The position numbers were made by a program, and so were the translations under genes. A model generated the notes under the pieces. It saw only the letters and a program-made list of their open reading frames with translations. It did not search any database and was not told the origin of the DNA. From an uncultured Gemmiger sp. (GTDB taxonomy: Bacteria; Bacillota; Clostridia; Oscillospirales; Ruminococcaceae), in the NCBI GenBank assembly GCA_944388145.1, contig CALXHQ010000004.1:1-64000 (forward strand): a DNA stretch of 64,000 bases. Direction: 5' to 3'. How positions within the stretch are numbered: the stretch's first letter is position 1; each line of letters starts with the position of its first letter. Shown here piece by piece: positions 27,759-40,857 of this stretch.

Positions 27759-28574
27759 TTACCGTTGATTCAGTTTTTTCTCCATCACACGGATACAGGT
27801 TTTGACCCGGTCGGCAAGGTAGGCGCGGTCCCTCTCGGCGTAGTATTCCAGGGGTTCTGCCAGCGCCTCCGCCACATCCTCAGGGCCAAAGTGGATTTGC
27901 AGCTGCGGGCCATAGACCGACCGGGCGGCGGATACCTGCCGTGGAAACGTGGTGTTCAGAGGGCGTGCGATCAACTGCCGCAGCAGTGCGCGCGGCTGGA
28001 TTTCCATCGAATACTCCCGCACATTGGACAAAAGCCCTGCGCCGAAATCAAAAATGGGACAATAGGCAAAACCCTCTCCCCTGCGCAGGACGGCAATGTT
28101 GTTCATGTGCCGGTCCTCGTTGCCGAACAGCATGTCCACCTCAAACAGCAGTGTCAGATATTCCCCGAACCGATCCAGCCCGGTGAGCTGCGCCGTCTGT
28201 TCTGCAATCCACTGTACCTTTGCGGCCATATTGGGCTGCCGGGCCAGGATTCGCTGCCAGTCGGGGCCAATACCCTTCCACAGCAGATCAGCAAGGGTGA
28301 GAATGGCCTCCCCCGGCTGCAAAAAGTTAGGGCTGGAACAGCCGTTGCGTTCCCGGCGGTGTACATTCAGCCGCTCCATACGGTAGCGCACAAACCGGAA
28401 GCCCAGCGTTTCAACATTGGTCTTTTGCAGCAGGGCGGAACTTACAGTCTCGGCCAGGCCCTCGTATCCGAACAGGTCCAGTTTGTACCAACGGCCATCA
28501 GCCAACCACTTTTCCTGATTGCCTTTCGAGGATGTCTCGGCAACGCGGTCGCCTGTTGTCAATCGGATCGCCAT
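27759..28574 (-). CDS. HipA-like kinase-fold protein (possible toxin)
   Basis: 271 residues. The catalytic loop of HipA-type kinases is visible as DRHMNN at 154-159 (in FGNEDRHMNNIAVL) and the metal-binding DFG at 176-178 (IFDFGAGLLSN). It lacks the N-terminal subdomain of full-length HipA (about 430 residues), as do many Firmicute HipA-domain proteins. GTGGAGGG lies before the ATG within the end of the preceding gene, 2 bp away. The pairing with an AbrB-fold gene suggests a toxin-antitoxin or kinase/regulator unit stabilising the element's left end. Toxicity is not shown by sequence. Confidence 0.65.
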   Translation of the reverse strand: MAIRLTTGDRVAETSSKGNQEKWLADGRWYKLDLFGYEGLAETVSSALLQKTNVETLGFRFVRYRMERLNVHRRERNGCSSPNFLQPGEAILTLADLLWKGIGPDWQRILARQPNMAAKVQWIAEQTAQLTGLDRFGEYLTLLFEVDMLFGNEDRHMNNIAVLRRGEGFAYCPIFDFGAGLLSNVREYSMEIQPRALLRQLIARPLNTTFPRQVSAARSVYGPQLQIHFGPEDVAEALAEPLEYYAERDRAYLADRVKTCIRVMEKKLNQR

Positions 28575-28576
28575 GG

Positions 28577-29119
28577 TCAGCCCTCCACAATCTTGATCCA
28601 GAAACCGTCCTCAGCCATACGGCCGGCGGTTTTGCGGATGATCTCCAGCGGGTTGTAGCGGTTCAGGCCCAATTGCGACAGGTAGTATTGCAGCCCGTCC
28701 CGCTGCCGGGGAATACATCGGGATTCCAAAAAAGCCTGCAAATCATCCCAATCTGGAGCCGAATTGACGCCAAACGCGGTGGAAAGCGGGTCACTGACTG
28801 CATTTTCAATCGCCAGCTGGTGGGTGCTTCGATCCGCGCAGATTTTGGTGCAGAGGTTTTCTCCGTCATAATAGTGCAAGATCAGCAGATCATGCCCACT
28901 ATCCCTTGCCACATTCCGGAAAGCTTCATATCCCGCGGGGGCTGCCCGGCGGATGGTGATGGAGGTGCCGTCAAACTGCAACAGTACTTCCCTGTCCTGT
29001 TCCGAGATGCCCAGCTGTCTGACCCAGGCAGTGGGCAAAATCACCCGGCAGCTTTTGCCGTTGGGTCCCGCTGTCCCGCCCGCCTTGTTGATCAGGATGT
29101 TTGCCTTGCGTTCCTCCAT
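28577..29119 (-). CDS. AbrB-like DNA-binding protein (probable partner of the HipA-like kinase)
   Basis: 180 residues. The first 50 or so resemble an AbrB/MazE swapped-hairpin domain (GKSCRVILPTAWVRQLGISEQDREVLLQFDG). The C-terminal 120 residues are of unknown family. ATG 29119 has AAAGGAGGG upstream; the longer frame to 29173 overlaps the promoter. Same operon as the HipA-like gene, upstream of it, as antitoxin genes usually are. Probable repressor of its own promoter. Confidence 0.6.
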   Translation of the reverse strand: MEERKANILINKAGGTAGPNGKSCRVILPTAWVRQLGISEQDREVLLQFDGTSITIRRAAPAGYEAFRNVARDSGHDLLILHYYDGENLCTKICADRSTHQLAIENAVSDPLSTAFGVNSAPDWDDLQAFLESRCIPRQRDGLQYYLSQLGLNRYNPLEIIRKTAGRMAEDGFWIKIVEG

Positions 29120-29141
29120 GGTGCAGCCCTCCTTTGCAATT

Positions 29142-29170
29142 ATTATATATATTGAGCACCAATAAAGCAA
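29142..29170 (-). promoter_or_regulatory. Promoter of the AbrB/HipA-like pair
   Basis: Minus-strand TTGCTT (plus 29165-29170) and TATAAT (plus 29142-29147), spacer 17 bp. It lies just beyond the trailer end of the CRISPR array, pointing away from it. Confidence 0.65.
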
Positions 29171-29267
29171 CATTTTAGCTTTTCAGAGAATGCAAAAGAT
29201 AATACTAGACCATTTCTACTTTCAGAAGTTGGCAGAATTCCAGGTATTAAGGCGCAATCAGACAAAA

Positions 29268-30393
29268 GGATTTCCCCGCGTACGCAGGGATAAGCAGCGG
29301 GACTTACGCTATATGGATGACGGTTCGGGATCACCCCCGCATGCGCGGGGATAAGATCCTCTCCCTGATCCGGATCAGCCTTGGTCTGGGATCACCCCCG
29401 CATGCGCGGGGATAAGACAGTACAGGTCATAACATAACCCCCTTTGTTAGGATCACCCCCGCATGCGCGGGGATAAGAGCACAATAAGCTGAACCAATGA
29501 CATAATAAAAGGATCACCCCCGCATGCGCGGGGATAAGCCTGATTCGTTGCCTGCTAATTGGCTGGCTCAGGGATCACCCCCGCATGCGCGGGGATAAGC
29601 AGAAGATACTTTTTCAAACGTATAACGACCAGGGATCACCCCCGCATGCGCGGGGATAAGGCCGATACCTGGTATATGCTGAAAGATGGCGAGGGATCAC
29701 CCCCGCATGCGCGGGGATAAGGTGTCCATGGTCAACTTTGCCATCTCTTCGCAGGGATCACCCCCGCATGCGCGGGGATAAGCAGCTGCTGCTGGCAGCG
29801 ACTTCCTCGGCCTTGGGATCACCCCCGCATGCGCGGGGATAAGCGGCTCTTGGCTTCGATTTTGGCGTACACAAAAGGATCACCCCCGCATGCGCGGGGA
29901 TAAGGAAAGCCCGACCAACGAAGTGAAGCTGAACAAAGGATCACCCCCGCATGCGCGGGGATAAGGGCCTCGTCGTCCCCGGCCAGGCGGCTGGCCAGGG
30001 ATCACCCCCGCATGCGCGGGGATAAGCTTGGTTACCACCTTGTGCCAAAACTCGGTGCTGGGATCACCCCCGCATGCGCGGGGATAAGTGGTCGAGAATC
30101 AAGCTGAGCGGGAAGGCCAAGGGATCACCCCCGCATGCGCGGGGATAAGTGATGCCTTTAACGACGCCGTTGACAATACTGAGGATCACCCCCGCATGCG
30201 CGGGGATAAGTCCATCATGGATTTGGACGTGGAGGACGATGAGGGATCACCCCCGCATGCGCGGGGATAAGACCGCTTCGATGCTTTGCAGGTAGGCGAT
30301 GTAGGGATCACCCCCGCATGCGCGGGGATAAGCCGTTGAACCATATCTCATAAGGCTGGGTGTAGGGATCACCCCCGCATGCGCGGGGATAAG
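29268..30393 (-). CRISPR. Type I-E CRISPR array, 19 repeats and 18 spacers
   Basis: Eighteen identical 28-nt repeats (first at 29328-29355, last at 30366-30393) are spaced at 61 bp, giving 33-nt spacers. One spacer, 30027-30060, is 34 nt. A degenerate 27-nt repeat at 29268-29294 ends the array on the left. Read on the minus strand, each repeat starts CTTATCCCCGCGCATGC and ends GGGGGTGATCC. The GTGATCC end matches the 5' handle of Firmicute type I-E crRNAs, so transcription is leftward, in line with the cas operon. The degenerate repeat is then at the trailer end, as usual. The leader must lie in the 41 bp between the last repeat and the cas2 stop codon. Confidence 0.97.
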
Positions 30394-30434
30394 ACTAAAA
30401 AGATCCCGTCTGTTCGGCATTTTCATGGAATTCA

Positions 30435-31295
30435 TCAAAGAATTTCATTCAGTTTGCAGTACAGCTGCAGCATCCGCTCGCAATCGCTTTTTGCTCGATG
30501 CAATTCCTGGATCGGCAATGAAAAATGTTCGGCTAGTGTGGCCAATTTATAGTTCGGCACACCATAGACCTTCCTACGCGCCAAACTGAGAAGATCGGTA
30601 CACCGATTGATTGGAACCGGAAGGTTACATCTTTTGCAGGCAAACCGAAGGAACTCCATATCAAACCCTATGTTATACCCCACTAGATTGTCCTGTCCAA
30701 AGAAAGCCAATAACTGCTTCAGGGCTTCTTGCTGTGCCAGGCCCTGGTTTTTTAGCATTTCATCCGTTATACCTGTCAATTCTTGAATTTTTTGTGGCAA
30801 CGGCTGATCGCATTGTACCAAGCAAGAATATGTTTCTTGAACTGCATGTTCTTCTACTCGGATGGCAGCAATCTCAATGATCCGGTCTTTGGCTGGTTGC
30901 AGGCCCGTTGTCTCCAGATCGAGAACAACAAAGCTCTTTTTCCTCTGCGTTTTTGCCGCATGCGTCCGCTGTGCCATCTGTCGTTTTGCTGCGTTGCTGA
31001 ATCCTAGTTTCAGACTTTCCGATGGCTGTGCTGTCTGCGGCAATGGCCTACGCATCAGTTTAATACCGTCGTAATCCACCGGTATCCAACCTGTATTGTG
31101 AACTCGGAAATCCATTTTTTGCTCGCAATTTGTGGTATATACCATGGTGGCACGACCATTTTTCAAATTCTGGCAGACACGGTCCCACAACGCATCCCGT
31201 ACACGGCTGCTGACCTGCCCTACATAGACGCCGGTGTTGATCTCCAGCAGCCATTTTGAAAGATCACCCCTCAGTCGGGGTGGGCAGTCATTCAT
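30435..31295 (-). CDS. cas2: Cas2e fused to a DnaQ-like (DEDDh) exonuclease
   Basis: 286 residues from the first ATG. Residues 1 to about 85 are Cas2e (PPRLRGDLSKWLLEINTGVYVG, then VRDALWDRV). After a linker rich in Gln and Lys, residues about 115-285 form a DEDDh exonuclease: ExoI FVVLDLETTG, ExoII NIGFDMEF and ExoIII HRAKSDCERM. Such fusions exist in other type I-E systems, where the exonuclease trims prespacers before integration with Cas1. The first beta strand of Cas2 (VVITMNDCP) is encoded partly upstream of ATG 31295, in a frame open back to 31313 that has no ATG, GTG or TTG. Translation may start at ATC 31310. Last gene of the cas operon. Confidence 0.92.
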   Translation of the reverse strand: MNDCPPRLRGDLSKWLLEINTGVYVGQVSSRVRDALWDRVCQNLKNGRATMVYTTNCEQKMDFRVHNTGWIPVDYDGIKLMRRPLPQTAQPSESLKLGFSNAAKRQMAQRTHAAKTQRKKSFVVLDLETTGLQPAKDRIIEIAAIRVEEHAVQETYSCLVQCDQPLPQKIQELTGITDEMLKNQGLAQQEALKQLLAFFGQDNLVGYNIGFDMEFLRFACKRCNLPVPINRCTDLLSLARRKVYGVPNYKLATLAEHFSLPIQELHRAKSDCERMLQLYCKLNEIL

Positions 31296-31300
31296 GGTGA

Positions 31301-32257
31301 TTACGACGATTCGTCATCCCCCACTTCCCTGTCAAAATAGCTGATTCCATTGGCCACCGTGCCAAGCTGGTTGTCCCAAAGATAAACCGTCTCCTGGGTT
31401 TCCTCAGGTTCTTCCCCATCGGACAGAAGCCATCGGATATCGTGTATCATCCGCTCCAAAATGCGGTGCTCCACCATCGCATCCCGAACCCGTCGGCGTA
31501 CAACGGCCGGCAAGTCTTCTGGGGCTTCTGCCGCTACCTGGAATGCAATGGGGATCGTCACCTCCGCTTTGTACAGATCGGCAATGTCGTATACAAAGGA
31601 GCACTCATGTCCCACATGTACAAAGCCCAATCCGGCTGCACATCCCAGGGCTACAATGACTGCATGGGCCAATCCATATAGGCAAGCATGTCCCGCAGAA
31701 AGCGCCTGATTGACCAGATCTCCCGCGGCAAAATCATCCGGTCGATACAGGCGTCCATTCCAAGTGATGCCGGTCTCTTTAGCCGCCTTCCGATAGGCAT
31801 TGCGCACCCGACTGCCTTCCCGTCCGCGCAACTGTTGCATAGTTAATTGTGAAACATCCTCATCTGGGAAGCGAAGCTGGTACATTTTTCTTACCACTGC
31901 AAGGTGCTTACGGGTGTTGGATACCATCGCAGCCTGACGTATCAACAGCCCGGAGTGAGTAGTCAGTGGGCGACCATGGGCATAATATCGCACACCATGT
32001 TCTCCTACCCAGACGGCGCCCACTCCGGTATCTCCCATCAATTCCATTGCACGATGGGTCACGCGGGTACCTGGCCCAAGAAGAATCACCGAGATTGCCG
32101 CAGCCGGAATATGAATAATTCCTTTCTCATCCGTCACGGTGATGGCTCCGTCCTGTCGGCCCAACGTACAGTGTTCCAAATACAGAAATGTCATCCGGTC
32201 CTTGATCTGAGGCAATGCCTGCAGGTCAGGACGGATCATTCCGGGTATTTCCGACAT
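31301..32257 (-). CDS. cas1: Cas1e integrase
   Basis: 318 residues matching type I-E Cas1: N-terminal FLYLEHCTLGRQDGAITVTDEKG, the conserved Glu region GREGSRVRNAYRKAA, a His in the GHECSFVYDIADLYKAEVTIP segment and an acidic metal ligand in the same stretch. It forms the spacer-integration complex with Cas2. GGGGGTGATC precedes the ATG; the gene follows cas6e by 6 bp and slightly precedes or overlaps cas2. The last residues (GDDESS) are encoded over the likely cas2 start. Confidence 0.96.
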   Translation of the reverse strand: MSEIPGMIRPDLQALPQIKDRMTFLYLEHCTLGRQDGAITVTDEKGIIHIPAAAISVILLGPGTRVTHRAMELMGDTGVGAVWVGEHGVRYYAHGRPLTTHSGLLIRQAAMVSNTRKHLAVVRKMYQLRFPDEDVSQLTMQQLRGREGSRVRNAYRKAAKETGITWNGRLYRPDDFAAGDLVNQALSAGHACLYGLAHAVIVALGCAAGLGFVHVGHECSFVYDIADLYKAEVTIPIAFQVAAEAPEDLPAVVRRRVRDAMVEHRILERMIHDIRWLLSDGEEPEETQETVYLWDNQLGTVANGISYFDREVGDDESS

Positions 32258-32263
32258 GGCAGA

Positions 32264-32908
32264 TCACCCCCGGTGAATGACAGTCATTAGGCCAAGCCCA
32301 TAGGCTTTTCCGCGGCCAATACCGCTTGTGAGTAAAGTACGAAACAGGTCTGGTTCCGTCACCTGCAAAACGCCTTCATAGGTAACCGAGAGCAACGATA
32401 CGGTTCGGTTCTGCATTCCCCCTTTGGCAAAATGCAGCCACCGGGATGCCGTCACGGTAAAGCCATCTGGTTCCAGCCGAAACCCGTGCTTTTCTGCACG
32501 GTCCAGCAGCCACTTTTCTTGATACTCCACCGTACAGTGGGCCAGAACTTTTCCCCGATGTTCTGCTCCGGCCTCTCCTGCACAGCTCTTGGTCGGGTTA
32601 GCGGTCAGGCGAAACTGCCATACGCTTCCGGGTACAATCCGTTCCAGTAGTTGGTTATATTCCCGTATTTCGGTACTTCCTTGTCGGTTAACCGGTCCAA
32701 ATTGGTCAGAAATTTCTAACAGGTTCGGTTGATCCTCGCTGAGGAGAAGAAGATACAACTTTCCGTTCCAATGATCCAACCGCCACAAACGGCGACGGCG
32801 TTCGCCGGGGAAAGCGCTTTCCACGGCACCATGCAGCTTTTGCGGTGCGGCCAGCGCCCGCATCGTCGCACGGCGCGTTACATCAAGTTCCACTCGGGAT
32901 AGATACAT
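32264..32908 (-). CDS. cas6e: Cas6e crRNA endoribonuclease
   Basis: 214 residues with the two-RRM layout of Cas6e (Cse3). It begins MYLSRVELDV; the N-terminal KLHGAVESAFPGERRRRLWRLD contains the catalytic His and the basic strand that grips the repeat hairpin, and the glycine-rich loop GIGRGKAYGLGLMTV lies at the C-terminus. It cuts the array transcript within each repeat and stays on the hairpin as part of Cascade. It is separated by only 4 bp from cas5e. Confidence 0.95.
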   Translation of the reverse strand: MYLSRVELDVTRRATMRALAAPQKLHGAVESAFPGERRRRLWRLDHWNGKLYLLLLSEDQPNLLEISDQFGPVNRQGSTEIREYNQLLERIVPGSVWQFRLTANPTKSCAGEAGAEHRGKVLAHCTVEYQEKWLLDRAEKHGFRLEPDGFTVTASRWLHFAKGGMQNRTVSLLSVTYEGVLQVTEPDLFRTLLTSGIGRGKAYGLGLMTVIHRG

Positions 32909-32912
32909 ACCA

Positions 32913-33644
32913 TCACCTCAATTCTGCAAAAGGATCATGGGTTGTTTCGTCCTCGCTCGGTGTTTTGGCTGAAAGCTGAACCGGGATTTCCCGTGCCAGC
33001 CGATACCCGAACCGGCGATGAACCGGACTGAATGAAATTGCCAGATCCAGGCACGGGACAGCTTCCGGATCACCCGGTTCTGCATCCGTCACAATACGTG
33101 TCTGCAGCTGCTGATTGTGTTTCCAGGCCGGCACCTGGGAAGGCGCCGACCTGACCACATCCAACAGAGGTTCTGGACGCACTCCAAGGCACAGCGGCAG
33201 AGTGGGAGGGCAGGAACGCCGCCCCAGAAAAAGCGGGTAAACCGGGTGTTCCAGCGCCCAGCTCAGTCGTTGGAGCAAGCCTTCGTCCTCACTTTCCAGA
33301 CCAACCAGGAAAATGGCATCCGCCAGATAATACCGCTTTGTCACATAGGGGGCCCCGACCTTCTTGTTTTCCCGTCGAGCTTGTTTGACCTCGTCCGGAG
33401 TGGGATTGTTTGCTGTATGGTAGTCCATCAGGAGAGTTCCCTCCTGATCCACCCGCACGGCAAATCGCAGGCGATTCAGCTGCGAAAGTTCACGGGTATT
33501 GTCCCTCCGCAGTCCCAACGCCGCGGCCAGAAGACCGACCACGCCACTTTTTGTGGGCTCCCGGTTGGTCTTGCGCACTTCAAATTTAGAACCTGAGCCC
33601 CATGACTGCAGCGGTGCAGCCAGGCGCAGCAACAATGTGGCCAT
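32913..33644 (-). CDS. cas5e: Cas5e Cascade subunit
   Basis: 243 residues. The N-terminal LLLRLAAPLQSWGSGSKFEVRKT followed by PTKSGVVGLLAAALG is the type I-E Cas5 signature. It caps the crRNA 5' handle. Start and stop are shared by one base with cas7e (TAATG), so the two are translationally coupled. The Asp/Glu/Pro-rich end (TPSEDETTHDPFAELR) is ordinary for the family. Confidence 0.95.
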   Translation of the reverse strand: MATLLLRLAAPLQSWGSGSKFEVRKTNREPTKSGVVGLLAAALGLRRDNTRELSQLNRLRFAVRVDQEGTLLMDYHTANNPTPDEVKQARRENKKVGAPYVTKRYYLADAIFLVGLESEDEGLLQRLSWALEHPVYPLFLGRRSCPPTLPLCLGVRPEPLLDVVRSAPSQVPAWKHNQQLQTRIVTDAEPGDPEAVPCLDLAISFSPVHRRFGYRLAREIPVQLSAKTPSEDETTHDPFAELR

Positions 33645-34717
33645 TACTCCACCCCGTTTCCATCCAAATGACGGCGAACTGCACTCTCCAAAGAGTTCAG
33701 CATGTCTTTCATCGGCATAGCAGGGGCCAGATCTTCCAAACCAGTGCCAATGGCAAATGCCTCCATGGGAGCATCGGCGTAAGCCTGATACATCTGCTGT
33801 GCATATTTAACCAGGCTCTGTTTGGACGGTTTCACAAACCCTTCCGGCGAAGCAGGTACGGCTCGCTCAAAAGCACCACACAGATTCACTGGCTGGTCTT
33901 CCCGCAGGGTAACATACACGGCATCCGGAAGCGTCCGGTTGGCAAAGCTGTTCTGTTTGCCCGTGGGCATGGATCGGATAAAGGCCTCGGCGAAGGCACG
34001 GACAACCGCCGGTGTCTCAGCATTTCCCAAATGTTCGGACAGCTCTACGGCATTGACTGTGGCATAACGATATAAGGTTGAGGAATTATACTCAACCGTT
34101 CCCAAGTGTCCTGCGCCCATATTATCCTCAGGGGCACAGTCATCCACTGCTGTAAAATAATCGTATTCATTCTGGATCGCATGGGTAGAAATGCTGTGGG
34201 CCACCTGTGCTGCTGCATCGTAGTTGAGGGATGGATCATTGGCAACCATGCGTCCGAAAAGGACCATATCCACCGACGGCGTATTTTTCAATGCCGCCTT
34301 GTAGGCCTTTTTGTCATCAATTTCCGCAACCGCCAGCTCCGCTAGTGCCTTGGCCTGATCATGGCTCATGAAAAAGAGCGCATCGGTGCCCTTGTCCGCC
34401 GTGATTTTATCCAGGCCCGCCTTTTTCAGTGCCTCCATCGCCAAATCCACAGCATTTTTATCCGGCGCCATTGCAGCAATCTCTTCTGCCACCATGGCGA
34501 CAATCTTTTTGGTACGCTCGCCAAGCTGTTCCTTTGGCAAAAGTTCCTGTCGGAACATCAGTCGCATGGCACGTTTCCACGCCTGGGAAGAAACGCGCGC
34601 ACGAAGCGTACCGCCGTATATTGCCGTTTTCGGGCTGCCGGTATCATCCCTGTTCACACAGCTGGGTGGTACAGTTTGAAGAACGTGAAAGTCAATGTAC
34701 AGTCGCTTGGTATCCAT
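33644..34717 (-). CDS. cas7e: Cas7e Cascade backbone subunit
   Basis: 357 residues. The start (YIDFHVLQTVPPSCVNRDDTGSPKTAIYGG) and ARVSSQAWKRAMR are diagnostic of Cas7e (CasC/Cse4), which polymerises in six copies along the crRNA. The rest shows ISTHAIQNEYDYFTAVDD and LGTVEYNSSTLYRYATV, conserved in the family. GGAGAA precedes the ATG; a 40-bp gap separates it from cse2. Confidence 0.96.
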   Translation of the reverse strand: MDTKRLYIDFHVLQTVPPSCVNRDDTGSPKTAIYGGTLRARVSSQAWKRAMRLMFRQELLPKEQLGERTKKIVAMVAEEIAAMAPDKNAVDLAMEALKKAGLDKITADKGTDALFFMSHDQAKALAELAVAEIDDKKAYKAALKNTPSVDMVLFGRMVANDPSLNYDAAAQVAHSISTHAIQNEYDYFTAVDDCAPEDNMGAGHLGTVEYNSSTLYRYATVNAVELSEHLGNAETPAVVRAFAEAFIRSMPTGKQNSFANRTLPDAVYVTLREDQPVNLCGAFERAVPASPEGFVKPSKQSLVKYAQQMYQAYADAPMEAFAIGTGLEDLAPAMPMKDMLNSLESAVRRHLDGNGVE

Positions 34718-34757
34718 AATGTTTCTCCTTTATTTCTCAAAAAAGTCCTGTGGACGT

Positions 34758-35338
34758 TCATTCCTGTTCTCTCATAACGGCATAATAGGCCTGTCCCCAG
34801 CGAAGGCAAACCTGCGCCGCTGTGGAGCGACCTTGCAGCCAGTACAAATCCTCCGCCAATTTAACATAATCCAGTGGAACCGATTCTGCACGCAGCATCT
34901 GAACGATATTGCGCAGGTATTGTGCCCGTTCTGGCATGGTGGTGGCTGTTGCAAGGGCATTGAAGCGGCGCAGAACGCTGCTGTCCTCCGGTTTTTCTCC
35001 CGTTTTGACCAAGCAACGAACTGCCTGTCCAAACTGCACATTCTCTTTATGCATGGAATCCTGTGGCAGCGAATGTCCCTGCTGATGTAACGCATAAAGC
35101 GTAAGCGCCAGGTAGATTGCCCATTCTGCATAGGATGGAATACCTGTTTTGCTTTCCAGCTCTTCCGGCAGGTCCTGCAAAAAAACTCCCCAGAGTTCCG
35201 GCAGTTCGCCCGGCATCCGGCCCACGCCCCGCCGAAGATTTGCAAGGACTGCTTTCTGCTGATGTTCTGGCAGATTCTGTAGCCAATGCAGTCTGCTGGC
35301 TACATACTTTTTTACAAGCTGAACGGTCTGTTCTGCCA

Positions 35339-35342
<4 letters not shown>
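34758..35342 (-). CDS. cse2: Cse2 (Cas11e) small Cascade subunit
   Basis: 194 residues, all-helical, matching CasB/Cse2 (RRGVGRMPGELPELWGVF, FIQLVR-like basic helices, and RLVKTGEKPEDSSVLRRFNALATA). Two copies form the belly of Cascade and stabilise the displaced strand. It overlaps cse1 by 4 bp (ATGA). Confidence 0.94.
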
Positions 35343-39692
<4,350 letters not shown>

Positions 39693-39736
39693 TCATTTCC
39701 ACCCTGATAACAAACATGTCAAATTCTACGTAATAA

Positions 39737-39742
39737 ATTATA
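39737..39742 (-). promoter_or_regulatory. Extended -10 box upstream of cas3
   Basis: Minus-strand TGTGATATAAT holds an extended -10 (TATAAT at plus 39737-39742), 48 bp before cas3. The -35 position (GGATTA) is poor, which suggests an activated or weak promoter. The rest of the 39690-40046 gap shows no gene or clear repeat. Confidence 0.5.
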
Positions 39743-40046
39743 TCACATTTTCAGAGTGATAATCCGTACTTTCAAGCACAAAAGCAGGGTGTGTGCAATA
39801 TTTCGTCGTTTTGGTCAACTACCGGATGGGTTAATTGTGCAGAATATTTTTATAAACAAGCTATGATTTCAAATTAAGAAGTAATGCAAAGCTGTGGTTG
39901 CCTTTTCCGTTTCCGCAAAAATAAGCATTGGTACAATTTGTATCACTCAACTATTCATTAACTTCATGTGTCAAATGTAGCTTTTTGTGGTTGCCCTCCC
40001 CACAAGATTTGATACCACATTTAGCACACAGAAAGCGGTGGTTTGA

Positions 40047-40250
40047 ATGTTGTATTATGATGTTGACCCCGAGGAATGCCGTCAATTACCGAAGATTTTG
40101 AAACCGGACGAAGTGGCAGATTTTTTGTGCATCCACAAAAACACAGTCTACAATCTGATCCGCCGGGGCGATTTACCCGCATTTCGGATCGGAAAATGCT
40201 GGAGGATCAGACGAAAGGATCTATCCATTTTTGCAAACAATAATTCATAA
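40047..40250 (+). CDS. Small helix-turn-helix protein, excisionase type
   Basis: 67 residues with a MerR/excisionase-like winged helix (ILKPDEVADFLCIHKNTVYNLIRRGDLPAFRIGKCWRIRRKDLSIF). Proteins of this size act as recombination directionality factors or small regulators. Its location in the middle of the element, divergent from cas3, fits either control of excision or control of cas transcription. A weak GAAAGCGG ribosome site lies upstream. A terminator follows at 40274. Confidence 0.75.
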   Translation: MLYYDVDPEECRQLPKILKPDEVADFLCIHKNTVYNLIRRGDLPAFRIGKCWRIRRKDLSIFANNNS

Positions 40251-40273
40251 GAAGTCCAGAGAACACACAAAAA

Positions 40274-40309
40274 GCCCTCAAGGAATTGCTTCATGCATTC
40301 CTTGGGGGC
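40274..40309. terminator. Bidirectional terminator between HTH and XRE genes
   Basis: GCCCTCAAGGAAT at 40274-40286 and ATTCCTTGGGGGC at 40297-40309 form a 13-bp stem with one G-U pair. T-rich stretches flank it in both directions. It separates two converging genes. Confidence 0.7.
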
Positions 40310-40325
40310 ATACTTTTGTCTATCC

Positions 40326-40565
40326 TTAGAGGCCCAACAGCCAGTCCACCGAAACATCCAGTATCCTGGCCAGTACAGGCAGCTCATAGTCCGGCACAAA
40401 GCGGGTGCCGATTTCGATACGGCTGATACTGTCCCGCTCAATCACGACACCTTCCACTTGCATTTGTGCCGCAAGCTCCGACTGAGACAAACGCTTCTTC
40501 TGCCGTGCCTCACGAATCCGGTCGCCGGAAATATTCTTTTTTCCATTGAAATCATATATTTTCAT
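40326..40565 (-). CDS. XRE-family HTH repressor
   Basis: 79 residues from ATG 40565 (a TTG two codons earlier is possible). It has the classic Cro/CI helix-turn-helix (GDRIREARQKKRLSQSELAAQMQVEGVVIERDSISRIEIGTR) and ends with DVSVDWLLGL, the common C-terminus of clostridial XRE proteins. It is divergent from the zinc-ribbon operon, whose promoter is flanked by repeated TGTTAAAG boxes. It probably binds there. Confidence 0.85.
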   Translation of the reverse strand: MKIYDFNGKKNISGDRIREARQKKRLSQSELAAQMQVEGVVIERDSISRIEIGTRFVPDYELPVLARILDVSVDWLLGL

Positions 40566-40598
40566 ACGCAATCATCGGGGTAGGCGGCTTTGTCAAGA

Positions 40599-40665
40599 TG
40601 TGTTAAAGATCAGTAATTTGCTTGACTTTAACATTCTTTTTGAATATGATTGTGTTAAAGATCAG
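40599..40665. repeat. Operator-like repeats around a promoter
   Basis: TGTGTTAAAGATCAG occurs exactly twice, at 40599-40613 and 40651-40665, 52 bp apart. An inverted half-copy CTTTAACA lies at 40626-40633. The repeats bracket the promoter at 40622-40650, so a bound repressor could loop or block it. Confidence 0.65.
40622..40650 (+). promoter_or_regulatory. Promoter of the zinc-ribbon operon
   Basis: TTGACT at 40622-40627 and TATGAT at 40645-40650, spacer 17 bp, between the two direct repeats. The transcript would have a leader of about 200 nt. Confidence 0.7.
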
Positions 40666-40857
40666 AATTTTGTAAAATTGGGGGCATATTCAGGATAATT
40701 TCTGTAGATTTTTCCAAGGCTTTTCATTTTATCCCTGTTTCCAGTTGTTGGGTTTTGATTTTCACAGAAAATTTGCCGTTTTGTTTTCGCATGGTCAGAC
40801 GTATGGCCATTTTGTTTTTGTATTATGAAGCCAAGAAAAGATTAGGAGGATTTTGTC

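Noticed and set aside
29330..30390. Small ORFs within the CRISPR array
   Set aside because: They arise from translating repeats and spacers; no ribosome sites.
29268..30393. Plus-strand reading of the CRISPR repeats, because it ends GGGGATAAG like the Escherichia coli repeat
   Set aside because: The minus-strand end GTGATCC matches Firmicute type I-E handles, the degenerate repeat is on the left, and cas2 is on the right; all three favour leftward transcription.
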